Below, in pieces: positions 50,554-62,130 of a DNA stretch of 64,000 nucleotides (its first letter is position 1; every line of letters starts with the position of its first letter). The position numbers were made by a program, and so were the translations under genes. Source of the DNA: Schoenobius gigantellus. Lineage: Eukaryota; Arthropoda; Insecta; Lepidoptera; Crambidae. The stretch is from positions 13,415,001 through 13,479,000 of the forward strand of contig OZ012559.1 in assembly GCA_963935595.1 (NCBI GenBank), read 5' to 3'. The notes under the pieces are model-generated. The model worked only from the letters and a program-made list of their open reading frames with translations. It ran no database searches and was not told where the DNA came from.

Positions 50554-51562
50554 TTACATGCTGACAGACGAGCGATTATTCATCCAGAATTGATGACCTG
50601 AGATGACCAGTGTAATGACATAAAGCAGCGCAGCAATCCAGCAATTGTATGCATTCTGTAAATGAAATATACACATAAAGTAATTACAGATATAGTTTAA
50701 AAAGTATAATAATGATGTGTAAGCTATTATGTAGAATAATATGTGTTATTATGACAAAGTAGCCTAGCCTTGACACAGGAAATCACCATTGGCCTCATTA
50801 CTTATACCAGGGTGTAATAGGTTGGATATTCATTGAAATTTATGACTAGTATTACTAAGATATTTAATGGATTATTTTTGTCATTCTTGTGTAATTAAAT
50901 CCCTCTCCTTTTCTTCTGCAACTCTACCTCTCAAGTTGGAAGAGATGAAAAATCTAAACCTTCTGGCTAGCGTTTATATTAAGCTAATTTCTCCTTGTCT
51001 AAGGAGACCGATGATCAGCAGAGGCACTTATATAAGTTAAAGCGTAAATTTTCTATAATACAAGGCCTAAATGATCTTATTATTCATGTTTACAAGAATA
51101 AATAATGCTGAAGGAATAATTTACAAGTTATAGTTTTGGAGCCTATGTTTGTATGTATATTGTTGTATTTGCAAATTCTAAGTTTATACACATTGCTAAC
51201 CAAGTATCTCATCTCATTTGTTATTTAAAAATATAACTGCTCGTCTCTTGATTCTGAAAATATATTGATGCACATACCTGAGTATAACCATTTTCGACTT
51301 CAGCAATAAAATTATCAATATCATGTACTCCTTCGCCCAGAGGTAGATCTTCAAGCAAAGCTACTGCTCTGATGTAATAGAAGACGCCCATAAGTGTCTG
51401 AAAATCACGAGATTGTGAGTTAAGTGAATGAAGAAATGATAAATTACAATGAAAAATTTAAAAACAATAAATATAACGTATGCTTACCAATTGTATTATT
51501 CCCCACACACTCAATATAAGTCCACATAGTGACAATTTAGGACCACACAATTTGAAAACCAT
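50554..51562 (-). CDS. RNASEK: Ribonuclease kappa
   Basis: A small two-pass membrane protein of the endolysosomal system; the family is described as an endoribonuclease and as a V-ATPase-associated subunit. Exons on the minus strand: 51488-51562, 51278-51397, 50554-50655, GT-AG introns, all phase 0, 98 residues (family about 95-101). Exon 1: MVFKLCGPKLSLCGLILSVW, the family's N-terminal signature and first membrane segment. Exon 2: TLMGVFYYIRAVALLEDLPL, then the acidic lumenal loop. Exon 3: NAYNCWIAALLYVITLVISG, second membrane segment, then HQFWMNNRSSVSM. All usual conserved blocks are present, so this is the functional orthologue. The divergent copy at 46119-47745 lies directly downstream in the same direction. 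Confidence 0.95.
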
Positions 51563-51686
51563 TTTTCAGGTTTATTTAGAAAATAATTTGATGGTAAAAT
51601 TCTAAAATATCGAACACTAGCTGTCTGTCAGCTGGTGTCAAAAGATGAATTCTCACATGATCTCGCGTTGTCTATGGATTGTAGAT

Positions 51687-52271
51687 GGGTGCGGTCCATA
51701 ATTAAATAACATTGCAAACATTTGCATGCATGCAACAGACAGCCCATTAATCGTTTGCACTCACGACGTAAGCAGTTAGTTATCAATTTTGGACCGAGCT
51801 TTTGTTCTGTAAGTCTGTCAAGTTGACAGTCAAGTGCGGTTCATAATTTGATATCAGCGCTCGTTGTGCGCTATTTGCACGCAAACAATCAGTCCAAAAT
51901 TGCTCATGTAGGCATTTTGTATGCGGTATGACATAATTGATGACGTCACCGATTGATGCTGACAGTGCTGCTAACAGAAAAGAGGTAGTGCACTTTCTCC
52001 AGAACTGTCAATGTCAAAGTCAACATCAGTTTTATTTTTATTTTAGTTCGAATTTATTTTTTCATGAGATTTATCTACAATTAATTGAGAAGTGTTCTGT
52101 AAAGATACTGGAGGCACAATACGTCTCCCTCCAATTTTTCTTTTCAATTTACAGAAAGCTCGGTTCAAAATTGATCTGAGTGCTTACGTCCGTGAGCAGT
52201 GCTAACGATTTAAACGGATTGTTTGCATGCATGCAAACGTTTGCACTGATATCTGATTATGAACCGCACCC
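51687..52271. mobile_element. 585-bp TIR element with ~125-bp arms (GGGTGCGGTYC ends)
   Basis: The left arm, from GGGTGCGGTCCATAATTAAA to about 51812, mirrors the right arm ending at 52271 (complement GGGTGCGGTTCATAATCAGA), including the shared CATTTGCATGCATGCAA box. Between the arms is a second GTGCGGTTCATAATTTG start (51836) and text also found at 53721-54600, so the centre is itself a related copy. It begins 125 bp upstream of the RNase kappa start codon. Confidence 0.75.
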
Positions 52272-52282
52272 AATGATACTTG

Positions 52283-52778
52283 GGCAGCGGTCCGAAATAG
52301 ATAACAGCGCTCACAGTGCTGACGATTATAATCACCCGGTCCGATTTAAAAAGCGTACTAAAAGTGCTAACAGTTGTTAGCATGCTTACGATTACGGACC
52401 GGGGTTTTAGTCTATCAACTTGTCAAGTCAAATGTCGAGTTATTTTAGTTAGGTTAGGTCATTTTGTTTTCAATTGCTTCTCAGCACTTTGGTTTTGTGA
52501 ATTTTTAATCACAACATTGTTTCTCCGTTGCTCATCCAGAACAAATACATTCATTTTTAGCCAAAAACACAAGTACCGAACGTCAGACACAGTTCGCTTA
52601 CAGTGATTTCACTTCAGAGCATTGCTAATGCTCATGCCGTAAGTCCAGTATGACGTAAACGATGACGTCATGCAGCTCTTCGTGCCGGCTAACGTTAGCG
52701 GGATCACAGTATTTCGGGACGCGTTTGAGCACGCTAATAGCGCTGATAGTGACTTTTATTGATTTTCGGACCGCAGCC
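52283..52778. mobile_element. TIR element with GGCWGCGGTCCGAAA ends
   Basis: Left end GGCAGCGGTCCGAAATAG, right end (complement) GGCTGCGGTCCGAAAATC, 496 bp. Inside near 52337-52405 is a smaller mirrored segment (CCCGGTCCGATTTAAAAAG / its complement). Related in sequence to the 51687-52271 family. The ORFs over it are not called. Confidence 0.6.
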
Positions 52779-53277
52779 TCTGAAAGAAAAATTGGTGGAA
52801 GACATGTTCTAAGATCACTCGCTGTCGCTTATCATCTTTCTGGATGTGGAGTTAATTGCAATGTGCAAACTTCCTACAATAATTCTTTTGTATTTTTCAC
52901 AATTTACCGAGTCAAGTTAATGTCAACTGTCACTACTATAACTTACATCCATGACAGAATAATTACCATCCCTGAATTTTATAGGATAAATAAATCGCTG
53001 TTTCCAGGATCTAATTGACTCAAAGTCAAAGGCAAAGTTCCAAAGCGCCTCGATAAAAACCTCGGATCTTTTGGAACTGATCTATTGATCTTCTGAAAAT
53101 TATCCGTTTTGGAACGCAACCATAGTTAATAGAAAGTAGGTAAGTCTTAGATCATTTAAATGCTTTATGAGGTAAGTTTATGTATTTTATTATCAAGTAT
53201 ATATTTGGGTTAAATTATACATTTCAGTAAGAACTTTAATATCATACCCTGTCATTAGCTTTTCAATTTAAACTTTC
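52779..53277. other. Gene-free DNA
   Basis: No supported gene; ORFs without motifs. CTTAGATCATTTAAATG at 53147 resembles the end of the hAT-like insert at 53792. Confidence 0.4.
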
Positions 53278-53350
53278 CTCTACCCATCGGTTGCCTGGTA
53301 GAGATTGCTGCTTTGGCAATAAGGCCGCCGTTTGTTAGTCCATCACAACA
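53278..53350 (+). repeat. LINE/SINE 3' segment
   Basis: GGTTGCCTGGTAGAGATTGC and GGCAATAAGGCCGCC in the order of a common lepidopteran LINE/SINE 3' region, as at 3577-3725 in reverse. Confidence 0.55.
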
Positions 53351-53720
53351 ATTCTTTGGTATTTTTAATTTTTAAACAAACCTTAAAGTATTCATTCATA
53401 CTCCTGGTTCAACAGAGGATCTACAAAAATTGCTACAATTTTACAAACCGATTATTGCTTTACATAAAGAACCTACTTAAAGAAAATAGGTTTAAGGTTA
53501 TACCATTAGCTATTATAAGCTATAATTAGCTAATGATTAGCATTTCTTTATACTACGCAAAAAAATATGTTTAGCATTTCTTTGACTATATTTTATTATT
53601 AGACGGCTAATTGCTATAGCATTGATTGATATGGCTTTGGAAATAATGGAGGTTATTAAAATTTAATAATATATTTTAAAAGCTTTATCCAGATTTTGAG
53701 TGTTTGTTTTGTGGTAAATT

Positions 53721-54600
53721 GGGTGCGGTCCAACATTTGCTATCAGCGCTCATGTGCGCTATTTGCATGCAAACAGTCGGTTCAAAATTGCCTTAGATCA
53801 TTTAGCCTATGGATATGGTACGCAACAAATAGCAGTATACATTTTTCTGCCACATTTTGCGGGAGGCGAGGTAAACACGCATGGCACACTACGAAAATAT
53901 AGCATTCAATTACAGATACGCAAACTATGAAAATATTATCTCACTATAAAGAAACACACACACATCGACAAATTAACGTGTATCTACGCAATCGCCCGCA
54001 AATCACGCCCATGTACTGTGTTGAGTTACCAACGTACCATTGTATTTTTCATTGTATTGGCATAAAAATTACTTCAAAATTGTTCTTAAATAAAACACGT
54101 TTAAGTATATTTTATACTTACATGTGATAGGAAACGCCATAGCCTTGAAGATTTAAGTTACCGAATAGCCTTTTACAAGATTAAACTGTATAATTAACCA
54201 TTTTTTACGAGCTCTTACTTGCGATACGAAACGACACCTAATGACAGCGGCCGCGCGTCAACTAGTTTTATATAACGTGTATGGTCATATGGTCAACGTA
54301 AATTGGCAGAGGGGTTCGCCCAGCCTTGCCATCTCCCGTCTCAATGCTCTAAGAAAATTGCTCAAGTGCGCATTTGTAAGCGGTGTATGAGTATGATATA
54401 ATCGATGACGTCACCAATTACTGCTGACAGTGCTAACAGAAAAGTGGTACTGCACTGTCTCCTGTCAATGTGTCTTTCAATATCAAAGTCAACATCAGTT
54501 TTCCGCGCAGTTTTATTTGTATTTTAGATTTGAATTATTTTTTCATTATAATATCTACAATAAATACAGAAGTGCTCTGTGAAGTTACTGGAGGCGCAAT
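53721..54600. repeat. Copy of the GGGTGCGGTYC repeat, split by an insertion
   Basis: 53721-53791 matches 51836-51903, and 54354-54600 matches 51896-52120: GATGACGTCACC, GCTGACAGTGCT, AACTGTCAATG-like and GTCAACATCAGTTTT boxes in order. The two halves are separated by the insert 53792-54353. The right end is missing. Confidence 0.75.
53792..54353. mobile_element. 562-bp hAT-like element with 8-bp target duplication
   Basis: AAAATTGC stands at 53784-53791 and 54354-54361, and removing one copy restores the host repeat as seen at 51836-52120. Ends CTTAGATCATTTAG and (complement) CTTAGAGCATTGAG are 14-bp inverted repeats with two mismatches. No transposase. Confidence 0.85.
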
Positions 54601-54790
54601 ACAATACCCTCTACCAAGAGATAGCGATGAAACATAATATGAGAGAGAGGTTAGAAAATCCACAGAATTCTTCGCGAAATCACTTTTTAGCCAGTTCCAA
54701 AACCTTAACTTTACCCGACTATGAAAATTTCGTTTTGGAACGCAACCTAAAATCTTTCCCTGCGTTCCAGATAAAGCACTGCTACTTTCT

Positions 54791-54815
54791 GAGGCTAACA
54801 TCTGATGTTAGCCTC
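54791..54815. repeat. 25-bp palindrome
   Basis: GAGGCTAACAT and its complement around CTG. Confidence 0.8.
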
Positions 54816-54829
54816 GTTTTGCGTTTCTT

Positions 54830-56090
54830 TTAAGAAATGTTGACATTTTTAGCCGCGCTAATTGTTACAAATGAAACTGATTTTTCGTGCTGAATTTTGA
54901 CCTCACCTCACCTACTTAGTCCAGCCACTTAAAATTTTTAATAATATAAATCAGAATTGGCTAATACTATACATATCTTTCAATAAATTTTTTAAATCCG
55001 CTGAAAATCCTTTTTGGGTCATGAAAAAAAAGATTCCAAATGTCAAATTTGAAAGCTGTCAAAAAGTGGTATCAAACTGCCCCACATTAGTATCTACATT
55101 GCACCCGTGCGAAGCCGGGGCGGGTCGCTAGTTGCTTAATAAATTCATTTTCACAGAGTAGTTACTTCTTTATACTGAAATTCATTTTCCTCTGAATCAA
55201 AGGTAGGTATTGATTGTTTTGAGGGTATCATTAGCTTCTCTCGATGTCACTTGTTTTTACTCCGTGCGGTGTTCACTCTCCAAAAATTCAAATATTTCAT
55301 TATCGTCACATCACATCTCAAGCAATATCTCAACTTTCAAGAGTAATAAACACTGTGAAAACTATATAAAAATTAAAAACACTCGGCGTGACTCGGCTAT
55401 TAATTATACGAAAATTAGGGAGTTAAAATTAGAGAAAAAGTCGCTACAGCCGTTTGAAAACATCTTAAATAAAGTTAGTTTTAACAATTATCTTATGAAA
55501 ATTCCACCAAATTGGGCCTAATCCACTTAACAATCTTGTTACAGCCGCTGAAGAGCAACTTTTTAATGATTGCTTTATTTGACATTTAGGACGTTCAAAA
55601 GCAGTTTTCAAACTATCAAACGGGCGGTCATGGTACGAAAGTTCATACATAAAAAAAGGTGAACGGTTTTGTGACGTCATTTTAAGCAGGCCTGCAAACG
55701 CGCTGCTTTAAGCCGGTCATGGTACGGAAATAGACAGCAATACTGTTTAAGGCCTGCGATAAGAGCTCATGGTAAGGCCCCAGAGGACCCATCCATTAGC
55801 ATGGGTATTTGATGCTAGCATTTCGTGTTAAAAATGCTTAAATGAAACGCATGACAACCAGCAAGAAAAACTAGCATCACCGGCTAATGAAACGCAGAGA
55901 TGCTAAAAATGTTGGTATTTATGGCTAAAAATGCTTATCTGGAACGGGCCGTATATGTGACAAATCAAATATTAGCTAGTGGCAACATTATTCGTCTGTG
56001 ACATTTTTAATGAATGACACATTTCTGTGATTCGTATCATTTTCGTTTTTACTAAAATTTTTATAAATATTACGATGGTGGATCGTTTAG
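54830..56090. other. Gene-free DNA upstream of phafin
   Basis: Repeat box ACCCGTGCGAAGCCGGGGCG at 55097-55116 (also at 4690). A GGTCATGGTACG word occurs at 55626 and 55715. The ORF at 55210-55521 has no motif. Confidence 0.4.
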
Positions 56091-56261
56091 GTACGCTATT
56101 TTGTGTATTTTAATCGTACCAATATTGTGGTGGGCTATCATTTCTATATTTTAACACGTAAGAGACAAAATTGTGTGAAGAGTCATTGTTTGTTCGTGGT
56201 TTATTCGCTCACTTTCATTTGACGTCGATCTGATAGTGTTACTGTTATTTAATGTTTAATT

Positions 56262-58892
56262 ATGTCTACTCTTGCAGTAAATAGCGAGGCAAATGCTAGA
56301 AGAATTGCCATGGTGGAAAACTGCTTCGGCAGTTCAGGACAGGTGAGTATCTGTAGCAACTCTTAGTTCATAAAACAACCATCACTCATCAGAATATTTA
56401 CTTGTTATCAACGGGGATCATCCTAATAGTTGGCAGTAATGCTCACTATCCCAAAGCATTTATCTCTGTTGATGATAAAATAAATGCTATAATATTTATA
56501 ACTGTCATGTATAACTGTGTTACAGTTTTTATTAAATGGATAAATTAACATGACTTTACATTGTAATTTTTACATATAGGTACTTACCTAAAACATTGTT
56601 ATATCATATGTGATATATATCACTAAACGAATGTTATTTAATGTAAAATTAAAGTGTAAACACTGTTAAATGTGTATGATTAATGAAATATGTCTTTTAT
56701 GCTAGCCACTTGCAGAACAAGGCAGGGTCCTTGTGGGTGAAGGTGTCCTGACTAAAATGTGCCGCAAGAAGCCCAAGGCTCGACAGTTCTTTCTATTCAA
56801 TGATATTCTAGTTTATGGAAATATTGTTATAAACAAAAAGAAGTATAATAAACAACACGTAATTCCATTAGAAGAAGTGAAACTAGAATCACTAAAGGAT
56901 GAAGGACGTAAGTTTTTCCTTGTCTTTCAACCCCCGAAAGATAATCTTATTTTATATAACAGACTGTATGGCATGTAATTAGCATATTTGAAAAAAAACC
57001 TGTGTGTGAGACCCCAATTTCCTTTGCAATTTTACTATTTGACTCACCATTTTGTAATCTCCATATTATAGGTATGTGATACTATGAAACACTTTCCTCA
57101 TTTTATGTGACATGGTAACGACATGGACATGGTAACGTGTAAACACTGATCTAGAGTTGCAATGAATAGTGATTTGGTGGAATACCGAATACCTAATATT
57201 CGGCGACGCTTTCGGCCGAATAGCCGAATATTCTGCTGTTGCCAAGCGGCAGATCGCGTGACCTGAGGTCCAATTCTACTAATATGTTACAGCCGAATCA
57301 ATATTAAACCGTTGCGTTTGATCAATCGGAACGCCACACGTCATCAAACAGTTGAAAGGCAATGTAGGCTCTCCGATTAGTCGATCGCAACGGTTTAGTT
57401 TCAATTTGGCTGTAACTTATTAGTAGAATTATTCATGCAAAATAACTTGGACATTCTGCAAATCTGCACATGCACATGCTGTGGTGTGGAGGCAACTTCT
57501 TCATCTTCCATCAATATAGCCTCAATTCAATAGCTGTTTAACACTCTTCTGTTTGCCATATTAAAATAATAATGAGTAACTGAAAGTAATATGTTTATGT
57601 TAATACATACTCGTATAAACAATGCCTACTAAAATCTCACAAAAGTTTCATACATCTCTTGGGCATACAGTACAGTAATATAATCTCATCTAATTATCAT
57701 AGGTATTACCTTTATGTCGTGCGCGTACAGTAAAAAAGAAGCAACACTGCTTTGCCACTATACATCTCGCAGACATAGATGATCTTTCTAGGGATAATTT
57801 AGCTATATATATTATAGATATACATAATGTGTACATACATATAATTTCATTCAAAAACTATTAATTAAATGTGTTCATTCATTTAATCATTGGACAGATC
57901 TTTCAATACAGTTTATTTTAATTCATATACAGTTCAATACACTTTATCAAACCTCATTCTATACCAGTGCTCTTCCAACCATAGCATGGCATAGATGCTA
58001 CAAAATTTATTAGTTATCTGCACATATGAAAGGCTGATATGATGTATGAGTCAGCAGGATTTGCCGTATGCAACACATTGTTATCTTTTGACATTGATTT
58101 TAGTACATTTACATAAGTGCCAATGACTTGTTTATTTTACATTTGGCTTCCTTAATTGGAATTAGCAGCTTATTCTCCTATTTACTGAAATCTATTTGTC
58201 ACTAATTTACTAATCTGATTAACATTGCTTTGCAACTATTTAAATATGCTAGCTATAAATGACGTTATTACTGCTATGCAAAATAATATTAATAATTATT
58301 TACTCTTGGTGATATTAATTGTGAAATAATATATATGCATGCAGTAAATATAATGAGTATTACATTGTAATGAATTTTAATGGCAGTGAATGGATACTCA
58401 CTTTGTCATTCCCCAAGAATAAAATAATGCTTGAGAATATTTGAATTTAATACTTACTATTGTTAATTAATACTGTTTTCTATTATATTTTTTTCGTAAT
58501 AATTTCACATAAATAGTATTTCAACCTTCAATTATTGAATTGAAGGTTTTATTAATATTTATATTAAATGTGCGTTTTATACAGCAGGTAACTTGCAAAA
58601 CACACATTTCGTCTTTCGTCTTGCACAACACTAATGAATTGTACTAATCATAATTAGTTTGTTGTGCAAGACAGCCTGCATTATTTAGAAGAATGTACTG
58701 CACTATTATGTAATATTTCTTACAGTGATGTCTATGATTTGTTTAAATGTTTGTATTAAATTTCAGAGTATCGCAATGGTTGGTTGATATGCACAGCGTC
58801 AAAGTCGTTTGCTGTATATGCTGCTACTGCTACTGAGAAAGAGGAGTGGATGGCACACATAGAAAAATGTATAGAGGATTTGCTCAGGAAAA
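56262..58892 (+). CDS. rush: Phafin / rush hour, N-terminal exons (PH domain); gene runs past the window
   Basis: Endosomal adaptor with a PH and a FYVE domain that binds PI3P; in flies rush hour acts in endocytic trafficking. Three coding exons: 56262-56342, 56706-56907, 58767-58892, GT-AG, phases consistent. The text MSTLAVNSEANARRIAMVEN, then CFGSSGQPLAEQGRVLVGEG, VLTKMCRKKPKARQFFLFND, NKQHVIPLEEVKLESLKDEG and SFAVYAATATEKEEWMAHIE is the phafin N terminus and PH domain, about 136 residues. A donor (AAAA|GTAAG) follows, with a split codon. I find no FYVE zinc-binding exon (HHCRKCG type) up to 64000, so the rest lies beyond, behind an intron of more than 5 kb. The start ATG is the family's usual one. 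Confidence 0.9.
57180..57240. repeat. GGCCGAATA-rich patch
   Basis: CCGAATACCTAATATTCGGC and GGCCGAATAGCCGAATATTC: self-complementary words, as in many insect intronic repeats. Confidence 0.5.
57272..57430. mobile_element. 159-bp MITE, AATTCTACTAATA family
   Basis: Ends AATTCTACTAATA and TATTAGTAGAATT, then mirrored GTTACAGCCGAAT/GTTACAGCCAAAT and AAACCGTTGCG boxes; CACGTCATCAAACAGTTGAA in the centre. In phafin intron 2. Relative at 41896-42221. Confidence 0.8.
57431..58766. other. Rest of phafin intron 2
   Basis: AT-rich. A mirrored pair TTGCAAAACACACATTTCGTC...TTGTGCAAGAC with AATTAGTTTG/ATTGTACTAATC near 58586-58675 suggests a small foldback, not resolved further. Confidence 0.4.
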
Positions 58893-59865
58893 GTAAGTGG
58901 ATGTAGTAGCAAATAATATTTTGAGAACACTTACCATCTTATTACAAAACATTGTCTAGACTTAGTCCTGGTTTAAGAGGCCTCTTACACCATTTGCACA
59001 AAAATGACATTTTCTTGCGCTAAATTTACTATTTCAAAAACGATTTTCATACAAATCAATACTAGAGGAAAATAGGTTTATCCTTATTGTTGCCAGTTGT
59101 AAGAACAGATTTTCTTTTACTGCTTTAGTTTTTTTGGAATAATCGTTCTTCCTTACCTTGTTTGGCAGAATGTCATGAAATAAACAAACTAAAACGGCTA
59201 AAACTCCCAATAAACTCCAATAAATTTACTAAAATAAAATCACAATATATCAAAAATATATTTTTGTTGCCAGTTGGAAAGACACTTTTTTTATTAAGCG
59301 TCCCATTTATTAAAAAAAAAATATTTGAAGTTTACAAGTTTTTACGAAATATGATGACACTTTAACATTCATTTTAGAATTGTTAAAACTATATTTGCAA
59401 TTAAAAAGCTATGTCAAAATTATCTATGTTCTTCAAACAATCGAACGGTATAATTTTTAAAATAAAAAGATAATTAATTATTTTTTAATTATACCTCAAA
59501 CGTCGGCCGTAAATGCAATAAATTGTATGGTAAAAACTCGCATCAATCAGTCGAGCGCGAGCGCTCATCGAGATAGGACCTTTGTCAGTTTGTGCCGCAC
59601 AAGGCTGTTTTACGTAATCGTAAATCGACCTATACTAGGATCCGCAGGAGTTGATCGTTTTCAAGCAGAAATTTGTTTTTCGCTATCTTACAAGAAAAAT
59701 ATAACGTCTTGAAAATCTGACTGGGATGAAATTTCGCAAAAATGTTTGTCTGGTAACACTACTATACAATATGAAAGTGTTTTTTGAGTAGGTACTACTA
59801 CTTGAGACTTTTAAGTAGGTAGTGTCACCTCTACACATTAAAATGGCCACCATTAAAAAAAATTT
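58893..59865. other. Start of phafin intron 3
   Basis: AT-rich, no exon found. The ORF at 59162-59365 is K-rich by composition and not called. Confidence 0.4.
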
Positions 59866-60652
59866 TGGATCATATTTATTTTGTTACCCCATCAATATGG
59901 GTATCAAATGAAAGACCTTTGAGAGTAAAATACGACACAGTATGTGACATTGCTCTAAATTCAATATGGCCGCCGTTCCGAAATTGTGGATCACTTTCCT
60001 TTTGCAACCTATACAATATGGGTATCAATTGAAAGGGCTTCGAGGATGAAACACGATACAGCGAGTGAGATTGCTCCAAATTCAATATGGCCGCCGTTCC
60101 GAAATTGTGGATCACTTTCCTTTTGCAACCTATACAATATGGGTATCAATTGAAAGGGCTTCGAGGATGAAACACGATATAGCGAGTGAGATTGCTCCAA
60201 ATTCAATATGGCCGCCGTTCCAAAATTGCGGATCGCTTTTCTTTTGCCACTCACGTAATATGGGTATCAAATAAAAAGGATTTGGGAGTGTAATACGATA
60301 CAGTCACTAATATTGCTCTAAATTCAATATGGCCGCCGTTCCAAAATTATGGATCACTTTCCTTTTGCAACCTATGCAATATGGGTATCAAATGAAAGGG
60401 CTTCGAGAATGAAACACGATAGAGTGAGTGACATTGTTCCAAATTCAATATGGCCGCCGATTCCAAAATGGCGGATCGCTTTTCTTTTGCCCTCCACCCA
60501 ATATGGGTATCAAATGAAAGGGATTTGGGAGTAAAACACGATTCAGTGAGTAATATTGCTCTAAATTCAATATGGCCGCCGTTCCGAAATGGTGGATCAC
60601 TTTCCTTTTGCAACCTATACAATATGGGTATCAAATGAAAGGGCTTCGAGGC
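59866..60652. repeat. Tandem array, ~118-123-bp units in two alternating types
   Basis: Unit starts (GGATCAC/GGATCGC/GGATCAT) at about 59866, 59989, 60107, 60230, 60349, 60472 and 60592. Each unit holds CAATATGGGTATCAA(A/T)TGAAAG and ATTCAATATGGCCGCCGTTC. Type A has CACTTTCCTTTTGCAACCTA, type B CGCTTTTCTTTTGCC; order A A B A B A after a divergent first unit. Antisense ORFs here repeat the same peptide and are a by-product. Confidence 0.9.
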
Positions 60653-60813
60653 CACAGAACACAGAAGGACGTTAGAAAGGCTTAGTGTTGCACCGTTTGT
60701 ACGGGAACCGCTGTCGTCAGTTTTGCTCCCACCTCTTTTTCTAGTTTTTCTTAAACCAACAAACATAAGCTTGCGCTGCCCATGCAAGGTCAATTTCCTA
60801 GTTATATTTCTTT
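60653..60813. other. Spacer after the tandem array
   Basis: GC-richer than its surroundings, no coding motif. Confidence 0.35.
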
Positions 60814-60873
60814 CGCGAAGATTAGTTCTCCTGATTGGCCCGTGAAAGCCAATCAGCAGAACTAATCTTCGCG
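60814..60873. repeat. 26-bp inverted repeat CGCGAAGATTAGTTCT
   Basis: Arms CGCGAAGATTAGTTCTCCTG and on to GATTGGC, mirrored with one mismatch around an 8-base loop; a CCAATCA word follows at 60895. Confidence 0.85.
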
Positions 60874-61060
60874 CGAAATCGGACTGAACCAATCACAACG
60901 CACACTCACACAGAAACTCACTGCCGTGAAGTATGCAACGTGTACAAATTACATTAGTTTAGTGATTGATATTGATGAATAGTTATCGATATTAAATATT
61001 GACAGCTATTTTAATATTTGAAATTTGTTGAAAACCTATAAATAATTATTACACTCATTA

Positions 61061-61104
61061 TACCTATTAGTACGGTACAATGAATAGTACCGCACTAATA
61101 GGTA
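61061..61104. repeat. 18-bp inverted repeat
   Basis: TACCTATTAGTACGGTAC and its complement with one mismatch around an 8-base loop. Confidence 0.8.
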
Positions 61105-61860
61105 CGAATATTGATTGACTTCTTCACTCTGCTTATAAATATGGCAAAAGAAATATAACTAGGAGATTGAAAATTCGGAACAATATAGATAACAGACTAA
61201 ACACGCAAATTTTTTTTCTTAAATTGGTGAAAATCATAGTTATCAAAAAAAGGTAGACAAATTTTCCGAAAAAGTAAAAAATAGCCTAACTGATATTTGT
61301 ATGGAGCCAACAGTTAAAAAATTTCCATCCGAAGCAAGTGGACAGATTCGCAGCTGGACAGATTCTCAGGTGGACGGACTAGCAACTGGAGAGGACATGT
61401 ACAGTCATACATAACGACAACCACTTGTACGTTTATTGTTTGTCCAGTATTGATTTGATTCTATTTAGTATGGATTTAGATTCTATTTAGATGGGACTCA
61501 TTTCGTGAGGAATTTGAACCTTGCATAATTTGAAGAAAAATATTTACAAAAATATTTATAGCTCGAAAACGGTGCATCGGAGCTAAAAAATAACGAAATT
61601 TTTGACCCCCCCATACACCACCACAACTAATGAGGACACACATAATGGACTAAATACTAAATTTTGATTTTTATTTGAAGTCTAGTTCAGATAGCACCTT
61701 GTGTAGCCAAAGTTTTTTTTTGTTGTTTTTTTACTTTTTCGCGAAATTTGTTAACCTTTTTATACACCCCTATTTTTTAATTATGACAAAAATTTTGTGT
61801 GCTTGTTCAGACAAGCAAGCTGAACAACTTTCACTATGGCACCAACTTTAAAATCGCAAG
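61105..61860. other. Gene-free DNA in phafin intron 3
   Basis: Short TGGACAGATTC repeats at 61340-61375; no gene. Confidence 0.4.
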
Positions 61861-61930
61861 AAAAAATCAGCTGTTCCATACATTTAGGTTCAGTGAATGT
61901 TGAACATTTGTATGGAACAGTTGATTTTTT
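61861..61930. repeat. Inverted repeat with AAAAAATCAGCTGTTCCATA arms
   Basis: Arms of about 25 bp with one or two mismatches, loop about 20 bases. Confidence 0.75.
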
Positions 61931-62028
61931 GAATCAGAACAATCAATTGAGAACCTTTTTTGAAGTTGGTTTAAAAGAAAAGAAAAATAAATAAACAAAT
62001 TACCTTTTATAATCAGGGTGTCCACATT

Positions 62029-62130
62029 CTGGAAAGTCAGGGAAAGTCAGGGAAATGTCAGGGAAGCTCAAAGCAGTCAGAGAAAGTCAGTGAAATCGAG
62101 GGGCTACCTGGAAAGTCAGGGAAAAATTTG
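62029..62130. repeat. GGAAAGTCAG minisatellite
   Basis: About eight degenerate units of GGAAAGTCAG. The same short repeat is scattered in many animal genomes. Confidence 0.8.

Noticed and set aside
55210..55521. 103-codon ORF upstream of phafin
   Set aside because: No motif, low-complexity K/N/S composition, no splice context.
59866..60652. Possible CRISPR-like array
   Set aside because: Units are about 120 bp with no short constant repeat and unique spacers, and the host is an insect.
59876..60892. Minus-strand ORFs with a repeated peptide and a 181-codon frame
   Set aside because: Products of the tandem array; the repeats keep a frame because unit lengths are near multiples of three.
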